Shown here: positions 17,747-27,417 of the stretch, one piece after another
How the letters are laid out: each line of letters begins with the position of its first letter
Numbering within the stretch: position 1 is the first letter of the stretch
Assembly: GCF_001742165.1 (NCBI RefSeq)
Contig: NZ_CP016443.1
Span: 806,001-870,000 of the forward strand
Origin: Burkholderia stabilis
Lineage (GTDB): Bacteria; Pseudomonadota; Gammaproteobacteria; Burkholderiales; Burkholderiaceae
Direction of reading: 5' to 3'
DNA length: 64,000 bases
The notes under the pieces: model-generated
The model's input: only the letters and a program-made list of their open reading frames with translations
Told to the model about the DNA's origin: nothing
Databases searched by the model: none
Position numbers and translations under genes: made by a program

Positions 17747-18523
17747 ATGGCACAGAAACGCATCCTCATCACCGGCGCGGGCACCGGCTTCGGCCGGGAA
17801 GTCGCGCTGCGGCTCGCCGAACGCGGTCACGACGTGACGGCCGGCGTGCGCGTCACGGCCGAAATCGACGAACTGGCGGCGGCCGCCACACAACGCGGCA
17901 CCGCGCTGCGCGCCATCCAGCTCGACGTCACGTCGGCCCACGACCGCGCGCGCGCGGCCGAGATCGACATCGACGTGCTCGTGAACAACGCGGGTGTCGG
18001 CGAGGCCGGCGCGCTCGTCGACCTGCCGGTCGAGATCGTGCGCGAGCTGTTCGACGTCAACGTGTTCGGGCCGCTCGAACTCACGCAGCAGATCGCGCGC
18101 GGGATGCTCGCGCGCCGGCACGGCAAGATCGTGTTCGTGTCGTCGATCGCCGGGCTGATCACGGGGCCGTTCACGGGCGCCTATTGCGCGTCGAAGCACG
18201 CGGTCGAATCGGTGGCCGAGGCGATGCATGCGGAACTGGCGCCGCACGGCATCCGCGTCGCGGTCGTGAATCCCGGCCCGTACAGCACGGGCTTCAACGA
18301 CCGGATGATGGAAACGACGCGGCGCTGGCGCGATCCTGCCGTCCACACGGTAACGCCCGAGCGGCTGACGTTCCCGCTCGAACAGCACGACCCGGAGGAG
18401 ATGATCGCGAAGATGGTCGACGTGATCGAAAGCGACGGCGGCGTGTTCCGCAACGTGCTGCCGCAGTCATCGGAAGCGTTCGTGCGCGCCGAACAGGCGC
18501 ACGCGTGGGACAGGCAGCAGTGA
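17747..18523 (+). CDS. Short-chain dehydrogenase/reductase
   Basis: The protein has 258 residues from the ATG at 17747. It has a classical SDR fold with the cofactor motif TGAGTGFG near the N-terminus, NNAG, and the catalytic Ser with Tyr-x3-Lys (SSIAG and YCASK). Residues after the glycine motif do not decide clearly between NAD and NADP. It follows the GlcG-like gene by 4 bp. The substrate is unknown. The LysR regulator upstream probably controls both genes. Confidence 0.88.
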   Translation: MAQKRILITGAGTGFGREVALRLAERGHDVTAGVRVTAEIDELAAAATQRGTALRAIQLDVTSAHDRARAAEIDIDVLVNNAGVGEAGALVDLPVEIVRELFDVNVFGPLELTQQIARGMLARRHGKIVFVSSIAGLITGPFTGAYCASKHAVESVAEAMHAELAPHGIRVAVVNPGPYSTGFNDRMMETTRRWRDPAVHTVTPERLTFPLEQHDPEEMIAKMVDVIESDGGVFRNVLPQSSEAFVRAEQAHAWDRQQ

Positions 18524-18637
18524 AGCAGGCAGGCGGCGGCAGGACGGTCACTCGGCATCCGTTGCCGGCGGTTTTGCAGGCAGCCGGTACCGACGCTGGC
18601 TAACTAACCGAGCGGTTCGGCGGCTACGCAACTCGGC

Positions 18638-18704
18638 GGCTGAGCGGCTGAGCGGCTGAGCGGCTGAGCAGCTGAGCAGCCACCGTACCAGGAGGCTGCT
18701 CAGC
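18638..18704. repeat. 8-bp tandem repeat array ending in a hairpin
   Basis: The unit GGCTGAGC occurs about four times in a row (18638-18669), followed by a degenerate copy. Then comes an 11-bp inverted repeat: GCTGAGCAGCC at 18671-18681 pairs with GGCTGCTCAGC at 18694-18704. It lies between the convergent SDR and nitrate reductase genes and may act as a terminator for one or both. No T-run is present. Confidence 0.6.
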
Positions 18705-18737
18705 CGACCGGACCGTATCCAGCCGCGCCACCTGCGT

Positions 18738-21700
18738 TCAATACACGTCGCGCATATAACGCCGCGCCTTCGCGAGCCGCGCGACATAGTCGTTCGCGGC
18801 ATCGTCCGACATGCCGCCGTGCTCGGCAACGACCGCCTTCAACGCCGTATCGACGTCCTTGGCCATCCGCGCGGCGTCGCCGCACACGTAGAAGTGCGCG
18901 CCTTCCTCCAGCCACGCGAACAGCTCGGCGCCCTGCTCGCGCATGCGGTCCTGCACGTAGATCTTGTCGGCCTGGTCGCGCGAGAACGCGAGATCGAGCC
19001 GCGTCAGGAAGCCACTGTCGTGCATCGCGCCCAGCTCGTCGCCGTAGTAGAAGTCGGTCTGCGCATGCTGCTCGCCGAAGAACAGCCAGTTGCGCCCGCG
19101 CGCGCCGCGCGCCTGCCGCTCGTGCAGGAAGCCGCGAAACGGCGCGACGCCGGTGCCCGGGCCGACCATCACGATCGGCACGTCGCCGTTCACCGGCGGC
19201 CGGAAATGCGCGGACTTCTGCACGAACACGGGCACGCGTCCGTCGTCCGCGCGATCGGCGAGGAACGTCGACGCGACGCCTTTGCGCGCACGCCGGCCGT
19301 TGTGATAGCGCACGGCCGACACGGTCAGGTGAATCTCGCCCTGGTGCGCGCTCGGGCTCGACGCAATCGAATACAGGCGCGGCTGCAGCCGCTTCAGCAT
19401 CCCGACCAGCTCCGTGCCCGACAGCTCGACCGGAAACTCGTGCAGCACGTCCGCAAGTTGTTGCCCCCACAACCATTGCTTCAGGTCGCCCTTGCGGTCG
19501 TCGCCGAGCAGCGACTTCAGCGCGCCGTTCGCGCTGCGCGACGCGATGAGCGCGAGCGTGTCCGGATGCGGGCGCGTGATGTCGAAGTGGCGCGCGAGCG
19601 CATCGCCGAGCCGCACGTCGCCGACGCCTGCGATCGACACCGGCGCGTCGGCCTTCAGCGCGGTGACGGACAGCAGCTCGTCGACCAGCTCCGGGCAGTT
19701 GGTCGGCCACACGCCGAGCGCGTCGCCGGTTTCGTATTCGAGGTTCGCGCCTTCGGTCGACAGCGACACATAGCGCGTGTCCTTCGCGGCGCCCGGCCGG
19801 TTGAGCCGCAGGTTCGCGACGAGCTTCGACGGCGCCGGATGCGCCTTCGACGGCAACAAGCCGGACGGGCTCATCCCGCCGGACGGCACCGCGTGCAGCG
19901 CGGCGTCCGCTTCCTTGATCCGCGCGACGACGCGTTCGAGCCAATGGTCGGCATCGTTCTGGAATTCGACGTCGCAATCGACGCGCGCACACAGGCGTGC
20001 CGCGCCGAGTTCCGCGAGCCGCGCGTCGAGCCGGCGGCCATGGCCGCAGAACTGATCGTAGTTGCGATCGCCGAACGCGAGCACCGCGAAGTGCACGCCA
20101 TCGAGACGCGCGGCGCTGCCGGCCTGCAGCGCGTCCCAGAACTCGCTGCCGTTGTCGGGCGCATCGCCGTCGCCGAAGGTGCTCGTCATCAGCAGCACGT
20201 ATTGCGCACCGGCGAGCGACGCGACCGGATAGTCGGACATGCACGCGGTGCGGATCTCGAAGCCCGCGTTCATCAGCTGCGTCGCGTAGTCCTCGGTCAG
20301 CGATTCGATGTTGCCCGTCTGCGATGCCCAAAGCAGCACGACCTTCGGGCGCGTGCGCACGATCCGCACGCCACCGGACGCGGCGGCATCGGCCGCCAGC
20401 GCGGGCATGGCGGCATCCGGCGCGTGCGCGGGCACCGAGCGGCTGAAAAGACCGGCGAGCATCCCGTCGAGCCAGAACCGCACCGCCGGCGCGAGCGGCG
20501 CGCTCGCCGGCAGCACGGGCACGCTGCCCTCGCGCCGCCCGGCGCTCGCCTTCAGCCCGCTGACGAGGCCGGCCACGTACAGGCGTTCGCTATCGGTCAG
20601 CGGCGGCGGCGCGAGATCGGCGACGCCGAGCGCGGCCGCAAAAGTGTCGATGTCTGCCATGTCGGATTCCTGTGAAGCAGTGGCCTGCACCATCGCCGGC
20701 GCGGGCCGCGCGTCGTCGGCGCATGCATCGGGTTGCGCCGTCGCATCGTCGGCGGACGCGAACGCATCCGTCTCGACGCGCCGCAGCGCGACCGCGCAGT
20801 ATTTCAGTTCGGGTTGCTGCGATTCGGAATCGATCGCGTCGTTGGTCACTGCGTTGATGCACAGGTCGTCGCCGTACACGTCGTTCCAGTGCATCGGCGC
20901 GAAGCAGTTGCCGCGCTGCACGCGCTCGGTCACGACGGCCGGCAGCACCGCGCGGCCGCGCGCGGAACGGATCTCGACGCTGTCCTTCGCGGCGATGCCG
21001 AGCGCGCTCGCGTCGTCCGGATGCAGCTCGACGAACGGGCGCGGGTTGAGCTTGTTCAGCATCGCGACCTTGCCCGTCTTCGTCATCGTGTGCCATTGAT
21101 GCTGCAGCCGCCCGGTGTTCAGCACGATCGGGAACGTGTCGTCGGGCAGCTCGGCCGGCGCGACGTGCGGCCGGGCGAAGAAGCGCGCCTTGCCGGACGG
21201 CGTCGGGAATGCCAGATGCGGCGCATCGTTCCCGTCGGCGGCCGGGCGCAACGTCTGGCTCACGCCGTCGTTCAGGTAGCGGATCGGGTGCCGCTCGCGC
21301 GCGGTGCCCGGTGCGACCGGCCACTGCACGGGCCCGTCGCGCAGCGCCGCGTGGCTCGCGCCGCGCAGGTCGTAGCCGGTCGCGGGATTCGAGAAACGCA
21401 CGATCTCGTCGAACACGTCGGCCGCCGACGCATAGTCGAACGCATCGCCGAAGCCCATCGCGCGCGCGACTTCCGCGACGATGCGCCAGTCGGGCAGCGC
21501 ATCGCCGGGCGGCGCGACCGCGGCGCGCATCAGCGTCATGTTGCGCTCGGAGTTGATCATCACGCCATCGCCCTCGGCCCACAGCGCGCCGGGCAGCAGG
21601 ATGTCCGCGTAGCGGTTGGTCTCGGTGTCGAGGAACGCGTCCTGCGCGATCACGAGCTCGGCCGCCTGCAACCCGGCGATCACGTTCTGCCGGTTCGGCA

Positions 21701-22925
21701 CGGTCGCGACCGGGTTCGTGCAGATGATCCAGCACGCCTTGATGTCGCCGGTCGCCATCCGCGAGAACAGGTCGACGGTGCCCTGCCCGGTTTCCTTGCG
21801 CAGCGTGCCGGCCGGCACGCGCCACAGGTTCTCGACGAAGCGCCGGTCGTCGTCGGACGCCACCGAGCGCTGGCCCGGCAGGCCGGGGCCCATGTAGCCC
21901 ATTTCGCGCCCGCCCATCGCGTTCGGCTGGCCCGTCAGCGAAAACGGCCCGCTGCCGGGTCGGCAAAGCTTGCCGGTCGCAAGATGCAGGTTGCAGATCG
22001 CGTTGGTGTTCCACACGCCGTGCGTGCTCTGGTTGAGCCCCATCGTCCAGCAGCTCATCCACTCCTGCGCATCGCCGATCCATTGCGCGGCCGTGCGCAG
22101 GTCGGCTTCCGCGAGCCCCGTGATTTCCGCCACGCGCTCGGGCGTGTAGTCGGCGAGAAACGCGGGCATCGCGTCCCAGCCTTCGGTGTACGCGTCGATG
22201 AACGCGGCATCGGTGCGGCCGTTCGCGTGCAGCAAGTGCAGCAACCCGTTCGTCAGCGCGAGATCGGTGCCGGGCCGGATCTGCAGGAACAGGTCGGCCT
22301 TGTCGGCGGTGCCGGTGCGGCGCGGATCGACGACGATCAGCTTCGCGCCGGCCTTCACGCGATCCATCATCCGCAGGAACAGGATCGGGTGGCAGTCGGC
22401 CATGTTCGCACCGATCACGAAGAACAGGTTCGCGCGATCGAAGTCCTGGTAAGACCCGGGTGGGCCGTCCGCGCCGAGCGACTGCTTGTAGCCGGTGCTC
22501 GCGCTCGCCATGCACAGGCGCGAGTTCGACTCGATGTTGTTGGTGCCGACAAAGCCCTTGGCGAGCTTGTTGACGAGGTATTGCGCCTCGATCGACATCT
22601 GCCCCGACACGTAGAACGACAGCGCATCGGGGCCGTGCGTATCGAGCACCGCGCGCAGGCGGCGCGCCGTTTCGGCGATCGCGTCGCGCGCCGGCAGCGG
22701 CACGAGATCGTCCTCGCGCGCGCGGCGCACGAACGCGCGATCGAGCCGCCCGGAGCGGCGCAGCGCGACGTGCGCCGACGAACCCTTCGTGCACAGCCGC
22801 CCGAAGTTGGTCGGATGGTCGGAGTCGCCGGACACCTTGACGACCTCGCCATCCTCGACGTGCAGCACCATGCCGCAGCCGACGCCGCAGTACGGGCACA
22901 CGCTCTTGACGGGGGTGGCGGTCAT
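18738..22925 (-). CDS. nasA: Assimilatory nitrate reductase fused to a CysJ-like flavoprotein reductase
   Basis: The protein has 1395 residues. The first ~730 form a molybdopterin (bis-MGD) reductase. It has the [4Fe-4S] site C10, C13, C17 and C45 (CPYCGVGC...LC), the likely Mo ligand C138 (NSRLCMAS) and molydopterin-binding segments such as GANMADCHPI. After a linker comes a flavodoxin-like FMN domain (LLWASQTGNIESLTEDYA, TSTFGDGDAPDN), then FAD and NAD(P)H domains (RLYSIASSPS, GPGTGVAPFRGF, FYVCGDAARMAKDV). The protein should take electrons from NAD(P)H and reduce nitrate to nitrite in the cytoplasm without a separate reductase. It is the last gene of the narK-nirB-nirD-nasA operon, 16 bp after nirD. 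Confidence 0.93.
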   Translation of the reverse strand: MTATPVKSVCPYCGVGCGMVLHVEDGEVVKVSGDSDHPTNFGRLCTKGSSAHVALRRSGRLDRAFVRRAREDDLVPLPARDAIAETARRLRAVLDTHGPDALSFYVSGQMSIEAQYLVNKLAKGFVGTNNIESNSRLCMASASTGYKQSLGADGPPGSYQDFDRANLFFVIGANMADCHPILFLRMMDRVKAGAKLIVVDPRRTGTADKADLFLQIRPGTDLALTNGLLHLLHANGRTDAAFIDAYTEGWDAMPAFLADYTPERVAEITGLAEADLRTAAQWIGDAQEWMSCWTMGLNQSTHGVWNTNAICNLHLATGKLCRPGSGPFSLTGQPNAMGGREMGYMGPGLPGQRSVASDDDRRFVENLWRVPAGTLRKETGQGTVDLFSRMATGDIKACWIICTNPVATVPNRQNVIAGLQAAELVIAQDAFLDTETNRYADILLPGALWAEGDGVMINSERNMTLMRAAVAPPGDALPDWRIVAEVARAMGFGDAFDYASAADVFDEIVRFSNPATGYDLRGASHAALRDGPVQWPVAPGTARERHPIRYLNDGVSQTLRPAADGNDAPHLAFPTPSGKARFFARPHVAPAELPDDTFPIVLNTGRLQHQWHTMTKTGKVAMLNKLNPRPFVELHPDDASALGIAAKDSVEIRSARGRAVLPAVVTERVQRGNCFAPMHWNDVYGDDLCINAVTNDAIDSESQQPELKYCAVALRRVETDAFASADDATAQPDACADDARPAPAMVQATASQESDMADIDTFAAALGVADLAPPPLTDSERLYVAGLVSGLKASAGRREGSVPVLPASAPLAPAVRFWLDGMLAGLFSRSVPAHAPDAAMPALAADAAASGGVRIVRTRPKVVLLWASQTGNIESLTEDYATQLMNAGFEIRTACMSDYPVASLAGAQYVLLMTSTFGDGDAPDNGSEFWDALQAGSAARLDGVHFAVLAFGDRNYDQFCGHGRRLDARLAELGAARLCARVDCDVEFQNDADHWLERVVARIKEADAALHAVPSGGMSPSGLLPSKAHPAPSKLVANLRLNRPGAAKDTRYVSLSTEGANLEYETGDALGVWPTNCPELVDELLSVTALKADAPVSIAGVGDVRLGDALARHFDITRPHPDTLALIASRSANGALKSLLGDDRKGDLKQWLWGQQLADVLHEFPVELSGTELVGMLKRLQPRLYSIASSPSAHQGEIHLTVSAVRYHNGRRARKGVASTFLADRADDGRVPVFVQKSAHFRPPVNGDVPIVMVGPGTGVAPFRGFLHERQARGARGRNWLFFGEQHAQTDFYYGDELGAMHDSGFLTRLDLAFSRDQADKIYVQDRMREQGAELFAWLEEGAHFYVCGDAARMAKDVDTALKAVVAEHGGMSDDAANDYVARLAKARRYMRDVY

Positions 22926-22941
22926 GCGCGCTCCGGTTCGG

Positions 22942-23286
22942 TCAGGCCGCGATCCACACGAAACCGTCCTCGACCCGCGACGGATACGCGCTCACCGACT
23001 GCTCCGGCGATTCCAGGCACTCGCCGGTACGCAGGTCGAAATGCTGCTTGTACAGCGGCGACGCGACCACGACGCGCTCGCCGAGGCTGCCGATCAGCCC
23101 GCGCGACATCACGGCGGCCTGCGACACGGGATCGACGTTGTCGATCGCGAACACGCCGCCGTCGGCATGCGCGACGTGAAACACCGCGACCTGCTCGCCG
23201 TTGACGAGCGCGCACACACCGGTATTCGGCACGATGTCGTCGAGCGGGCACACGCGGGTCCAGGACAGGGGAAGACGATCGTTCAT
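22942..23286 (-). CDS. nirD: Nitrite reductase small subunit NirD
   Basis: The protein has 114 residues from the ATG at 23286 (MNDRLPLSWTRVCPLDDIVP). It has a Rieske-like fold without the usual Cys-His cluster ligands, as is normal for NirD. VFAIDNVDPVSQAAVMSRGL and SPLYKQHFDLRTGECL are the family landmarks. It partners NirB in NADH-dependent reduction of nitrite to ammonium. It lies 38 bp after nirB and 16 bp before nasA. Confidence 0.93.
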   Translation of the reverse strand: MNDRLPLSWTRVCPLDDIVPNTGVCALVNGEQVAVFHVAHADGGVFAIDNVDPVSQAAVMSRGLIGSLGERVVVASPLYKQHFDLRTGECLESPEQSVSAYPSRVEDGFVWIAA

Positions 23287-23324
23287 GATGGGCTCCTTGG
23301 AAAAGACGCTGGTGTCGGTCAGGG

Positions 23325-25922
23325 TCAAATGGTTGCGGATTCGGTGACGGCCAGCGCCGCGCTTTCGGCGACGACCGGAATCGTCACCGGCTTGCCGCGC
23401 ACGCGCTCGTCGGGCGTCGCGGGACGGATCTGGCCGCGCGTCTCGACGAATTCGATGTTCGCGTCCGGCGCATCGCTGTTCACGAAGTGACGGAAGCGCT
23501 TGCGCGTCTCGGGATCGGTGACGGCCTTCTTCCATTCGCACTCGTAGGTGTCGACCACGTGCTGCATGTCGGCCTCGAGTTCGGCCGCGATCCCGAGCTT
23601 GTCCTGCACGACGACGTCGGCCAGGTAGTCGAGGCCGCCTTCGAGGTTGTCGCGCCAGACGCTCGTGCGTTGCAGGCGATCGGCGGTGCGCACGTAGAAC
23701 ATCAGGAAGCGGTCGATGTAGCGGATCAGCGTGTCGCGATCGAGGTCGGACGCGAGCAGTTCCGCGTGGCGCGGCTTCATCCCGCCGTTGCCGCACACGT
23801 ACAGGTTCCAGCCCTTCTCGGTCGCGATGATCCCGACGTCCTTGCCCTGCGCTTCCGCGCACTCGCGCGTGCAGCCCGACACGCCGAACTTGATCTTGTG
23901 CGGCGTGCGCAGCCCCTTGTAGCGATTCTCGAGGTCGATCGCGAGGCCGACCGAATCGTCGACGCCGTAGCGGCACCACGTCGAGCCGACGCACGACTTC
24001 ACGGTGCGCAGCGCCTTGCCGTACGCATGCCCCGATTCGAAGCCGGCCGCGATCAGCTCTTCCCAGATCGATGGCAACTGTTCGACGCGCGCGCCGAACA
24101 GGTCGACGCGCTGGCCGCCCGTGATCTTCGTGTAGAGCCCGTACTTCTTCGCGACCTGGCCCACCGCGATCAGCCCTTCCGGCGTGACTTCGCCGCCCGG
24201 CATGCGCGGCACGACCGAATACGTGCCGTCGCGCTGGATGTTCGCGAGGTAGTAGTCGTTCGAATCCTGCAGCCCCGCATGCTCCTTCTTCAGCACGAAC
24301 TCGTTGAAGCACGATGCGAGAATGCCCGCGACGGCCGGCTTGCACACGTCGCAGCCGAGCCCGTGGCCGTGCTTCGCGAGCAGTTCGTCGAAGGTCGTGA
24401 TGCCTTCGACGCGGATCAGGTGGAACAGCTCCTGGCGCGAGTGCGGGAAGTGTTCGCACAGATGGTTGTTGACCGCGAGGCCCTGCTTCTTCATCTCGGC
24501 CTTCATGATCTGCGTGACGAGCGGCACGCAGCCGCCGCACGACGTACCGGCGCCCGTGCACGTCTTCAATGCGCCGAGGCTCGTCGCGCCGTCGCCGACC
24601 GCCGCGCAGATCTGCGACTTCGACACGTTGTTGCACGAGCAGATCTGTGCGCCGTCCGGCAGCGCGTCGACGCCGATCGCCGGCTTCGCCGCACCGTCCG
24701 ACGACGGCAGGATCAGGAATTCCGGCGACTCGGGCAGCTCGATGCGGTTCAGCATCATCTGCAGCAGCGTCCCGTATTCGGCCGCGTCGCCGACCATCAC
24801 CGCGCCGTGCAGGAACTTGCCGCAATCCGACACCACCAGCTTCTTGTAGACCTGGCGGCGCTCGTCTGCGTACTGGTACGTGCGGCTGCCGGCGGTCGCG
24901 CCGTGCGCGTCGCCGATGCTCGCGACGTCGACGCCCATCAGCTTCAGCTTCGTGCTCATGTCGGCGCCCGAGAACGCGGCTGTGCCAGCGCCGTCCGCGC
25001 CGCCGGCGAGCTGCTTCGCGACCACGCGCGCCATGTCGTAGCCGGGCGCGACGAGGCCGTACACCATGCCGTTCCAAGCCGCGCATTCGCCGATCGCGTA
25101 GATGTCGGCATCGCTCGTGCGGCATGCGTCGTCGATCGCGACGCCGCCGCGCGGGCCGATGTTGAGCCCGCAGGCGCGCGCGAGTTCGTCGCGTGCGCGG
25201 ATGCCGGCGGAGAACACGATCATGTCGGCGTCGAGATGCGTGCCGTCGGCGAACGCCATCAGGTGCGTCCCTTCCTCGCCATCGACGATCTCGAGCGTGT
25301 TCTTGCCCGTATGCACGGTCACGCCGAGCGCCTCGATCTTCGCACGCAGCATCCGGCCGCCGCCGTCGTCGACCTGCACGGCCATCAGCCGCGGCGCGAA
25401 TTCGACGACGTGCGTGTCGAGCCCCATGTCGCGCAGCGCCTTCGCGCATTCGAGACCGAGCAGCCCGCCGCCGACCACGACGCCGCGCTTCGCATGCGTG
25501 CCGCACGCCTGCATCGCTTCGAGATCCTCGATCGTCCGGTACACGAAGCAGCCGGCGCGATCGTGCCCCGGCATCGGCGGCACGAACGGGCGCGAGCCGG
25601 TCGCGAGCACCAGCTTGTCGTACGCGAGCGTTTCGCCCGACGCGAGCGTGACCGTATGCGCGGCGCGGTCGATCGACGCGACGCGCGCGTTCAGGCGCAG
25701 GTCGAACTGCGGATGACGCGCGAAGAAGCCGGGTTCGACGAGCGACAGGTCGTCCGCCGACTTGCCCGCGAAAAACTCGGACAGGTGCACGCGGTCGTAG
25801 GCCGGGCGCGGTTCCTCGCCGAGCACGGTGACCTGCAGCGCGCCCGCCGCGCCGGCTTCCGCCGCGACGCATTCGAGGAGCTTGTGGCCGACCATGCCGT
25901 GGCCGATGACGATGAGTTTCAT
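23325..25922 (-). CDS. nirB: NAD(P)H nitrite reductase large subunit NirB
   Basis: The protein has 865 residues. The N-terminal FAD/NAD domain starts MKLIVIGHGMVGHKLLE. It is followed by a BFD-type [2Fe-2S] domain (CSCNNVSKSQIC, GTSCGGCVP) and a C-terminal siroheme domain with the ligands CVGSTWC (C-x5-C) and CTREC (C-x3-C). The enzyme reduces cytoplasmic nitrite to ammonium with six electrons from NADH. It starts 20 bp after narK in the nas operon. Siroheme would come from the CobA encoded divergently. Confidence 0.95.
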   Translation of the reverse strand: MKLIVIGHGMVGHKLLECVAAEAGAAGALQVTVLGEEPRPAYDRVHLSEFFAGKSADDLSLVEPGFFARHPQFDLRLNARVASIDRAAHTVTLASGETLAYDKLVLATGSRPFVPPMPGHDRAGCFVYRTIEDLEAMQACGTHAKRGVVVGGGLLGLECAKALRDMGLDTHVVEFAPRLMAVQVDDGGGRMLRAKIEALGVTVHTGKNTLEIVDGEEGTHLMAFADGTHLDADMIVFSAGIRARDELARACGLNIGPRGGVAIDDACRTSDADIYAIGECAAWNGMVYGLVAPGYDMARVVAKQLAGGADGAGTAAFSGADMSTKLKLMGVDVASIGDAHGATAGSRTYQYADERRQVYKKLVVSDCGKFLHGAVMVGDAAEYGTLLQMMLNRIELPESPEFLILPSSDGAAKPAIGVDALPDGAQICSCNNVSKSQICAAVGDGATSLGALKTCTGAGTSCGGCVPLVTQIMKAEMKKQGLAVNNHLCEHFPHSRQELFHLIRVEGITTFDELLAKHGHGLGCDVCKPAVAGILASCFNEFVLKKEHAGLQDSNDYYLANIQRDGTYSVVPRMPGGEVTPEGLIAVGQVAKKYGLYTKITGGQRVDLFGARVEQLPSIWEELIAAGFESGHAYGKALRTVKSCVGSTWCRYGVDDSVGLAIDLENRYKGLRTPHKIKFGVSGCTRECAEAQGKDVGIIATEKGWNLYVCGNGGMKPRHAELLASDLDRDTLIRYIDRFLMFYVRTADRLQRTSVWRDNLEGGLDYLADVVVQDKLGIAAELEADMQHVVDTYECEWKKAVTDPETRKRFRHFVNSDAPDANIEFVETRGQIRPATPDERVRGKPVTIPVVAESAALAVTESATI

Positions 25923-25942
25923 GGTGACGTTCCTTCGATCGA

Positions 25943-27268
25943 TCAGTTGGCGACGGTGCCTGCGGCCAGCGCGCGGTCGCGCAGCTCGGCTTCGCGCGCC
26001 TTGTGTTCTTCGCTGAAGCGCACGGCCATCGCGCACAGCGCGGTCGCGGTGACGGCGAGGCCGAGCAGGCTCAGCGTGTGCTGCACGTCGCCGACGCCCT
26101 TCAGCAGGAAGCTCGCGGCGACCGCGCCGACGTTGCCGCCCGCGCCGACGATCCCCGCGACGCCGCCGAGCGCCTTGCGATCGATGAACGGCACCAGTGC
26201 GTAGGTCGCGCCGCATGCCATGTGCGTGAACAGGCCGAAGGTCAGCATCGCGACCAGCGCGATGCCGATGCTTTGCGCATGCGAGAACCAGATCAGCCCG
26301 AGCCCTTCGCCGACGATCAGCGCGCAGAGGAGCATCGCGCGCACGTCGAGGCTGCGGCGCGCGGCGATCCTGTCGGACAGCCAGCCGCCGAGCGCACGGG
26401 CGAACAGCGCGAGCAGCCCGAACAGGCCGACCGCGAAGCCCGCGTCCTTCAGCGACAGGTTGAAGTGATCGACGTAGTACAGCGCGGCGATGTTGTGGAT
26501 GAACACCTCGACGCCGAAGCACGCGCCGTACGTGACGAACAGCATCCACACGCGATAGTTGCCGCACGCGGCGAAGAAACTCGCCCAGCCGCCCTTCTTG
26601 CCGCTGTCGATCGTCACGCCTTCCTTGCGCAGCGCGACGAAGTCGCCTTGCGGGCAGTCCTGCGTGAAGCGCCAGTACGCCCACGCCATCACGAGCATCG
26701 CGACGCCCGGCACGACCAGCGCGATGCGCCACGACGAATCGTCGCCGAAGCCGAGCATCAGGCCGGCGGCGACGAGCAGCGGCATCAGCGCCTGCGTCGC
26801 GCCCGCGCCCGCGTTGCCCCAGCCGGCCGTCGTCGCGTTCGCGGTGCCGACGACGTTCGGCGCGAACATCACCGACGTGTGGTACTGCGTGATGACGAAG
26901 CCTGCGCCGATCGCGCCGATGCCGAGCCGGCAGATCAGGAACGACAGGTAGTCGTGCGTAAACGACACCGCGAACACGGGGATCGCGCCGAGCAGCAGCA
27001 GGCCGACGTACACGCGGCGCGGGCCGAAGCGGTCGCACAGCGGGCCGACGAGCAGCCGCACGGCGATCGTCGCGGCCACCGCGGCGATGTTGATGTTGGC
27101 GACCTGCGCCGCCGTCAGATGAAATTCGCGTGCGATGAGCGGCATCAACGGCGCGCACGCGAACCACGCGAAGAAACAGACGAAGAACGCCATCCACGTC
27201 AGGTGGAACGCGCGCATCGGCGCAGTGCGGAGGCTGAAGAGATCGATACGGGTAGCTTTGTCGGTCAT
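25943..27268 (-). CDS. narK: Nitrate/nitrite transporter, NarK family
   Basis: The protein has 441 residues from the ATG at 27268 (MTDKATRIDLFSLRTAPMRA). It is a 12-helix major facilitator of the nitrate/nitrite porter family. The nitrate-signature glycine-rich helices are visible as GWGNAGAGATQALMP and AGIVGAGGNVGAVAAS, and the binding arginine lies in the region around VRLLVGPLCDRFGPRR. It is first in the nas operon. Its start codon lies 16 bp beyond the T-run of the leader terminator, so transporter expression should depend on antitermination. It is named narK here, but other annotators may use nasA or nrtP. Confidence 0.93.
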   Translation of the reverse strand: MTDKATRIDLFSLRTAPMRAFHLTWMAFFVCFFAWFACAPLMPLIAREFHLTAAQVANINIAAVAATIAVRLLVGPLCDRFGPRRVYVGLLLLGAIPVFAVSFTHDYLSFLICRLGIGAIGAGFVITQYHTSVMFAPNVVGTANATTAGWGNAGAGATQALMPLLVAAGLMLGFGDDSSWRIALVVPGVAMLVMAWAYWRFTQDCPQGDFVALRKEGVTIDSGKKGGWASFFAACGNYRVWMLFVTYGACFGVEVFIHNIAALYYVDHFNLSLKDAGFAVGLFGLLALFARALGGWLSDRIAARRSLDVRAMLLCALIVGEGLGLIWFSHAQSIGIALVAMLTFGLFTHMACGATYALVPFIDRKALGGVAGIVGAGGNVGAVAASFLLKGVGDVQHTLSLLGLAVTATALCAMAVRFSEEHKAREAELRDRALAAGTVAN

Positions 27269-27283
27269 GTCATCCGCCAAACG

Positions 27284-27338
27284 AAAAACGGCGTCCTGCG
27301 CACCCGGTCTCGTCGAGACCCGATGCGTAGGACGCCGT
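27284..27338 (-). terminator. Intrinsic terminator in the nas operon leader
   Basis: Read on the minus strand, a 15-nt arm (ACGGCGTCCTACGCA, plus-strand 27338-27324) pairs with TGCGCAGGACGCCGT (27302-27288) with one mismatch. An inner hairpin GGGTCTC/GAGACC lies between the arms, and TTTTTCGTTT follows. It ends 16 nt before the narK start codon. Its 5' arm overlaps the loop and 3' arm of the P2 hairpin, so P2 and the terminator exclude each other. Confidence 0.85.
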
Positions 27339-27406
27339 TGCCCATGAAGCCCGTTGCCGGGCGCGTCAGTAATCGGTACTGCGGACGAATCGCCGTTGAT
27401 TCGCCC
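27330..27406 (-). promoter_or_regulatory. Two-hairpin ANTAR (NasT) antitermination target in the nas leader
   Basis: Two hairpins with the same hexaloop AACGGC are visible on the minus strand. P1 (27406-27383) has a 9-bp stem, GGGCGAATC with GATTCGTCC, including one G-U pair. P2 (27343-27330) has a 4-bp stem, GGGC with GTCC. The linker is 39 nt. Known ANTAR targets are paired hairpins with hexaloops that have A at position 1 and G at position 4, and both loops comply. P2 overlaps the 5' arm of the downstream terminator. NasT, encoded 1.5 kb away, is the obvious ligand. The leader seems to begin at P1, directly after the predicted sigma-54 start site. Confidence 0.85.
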
Positions 27407-27417
27407 GAACCAGCTTA

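Noticed and set aside
23487..26204. A 905-codon plus-strand frame
   Set aside because: It is the complement of nirB, which has all its cofactor motifs. The composition of the plus-strand product is typical of antisense GC frames.
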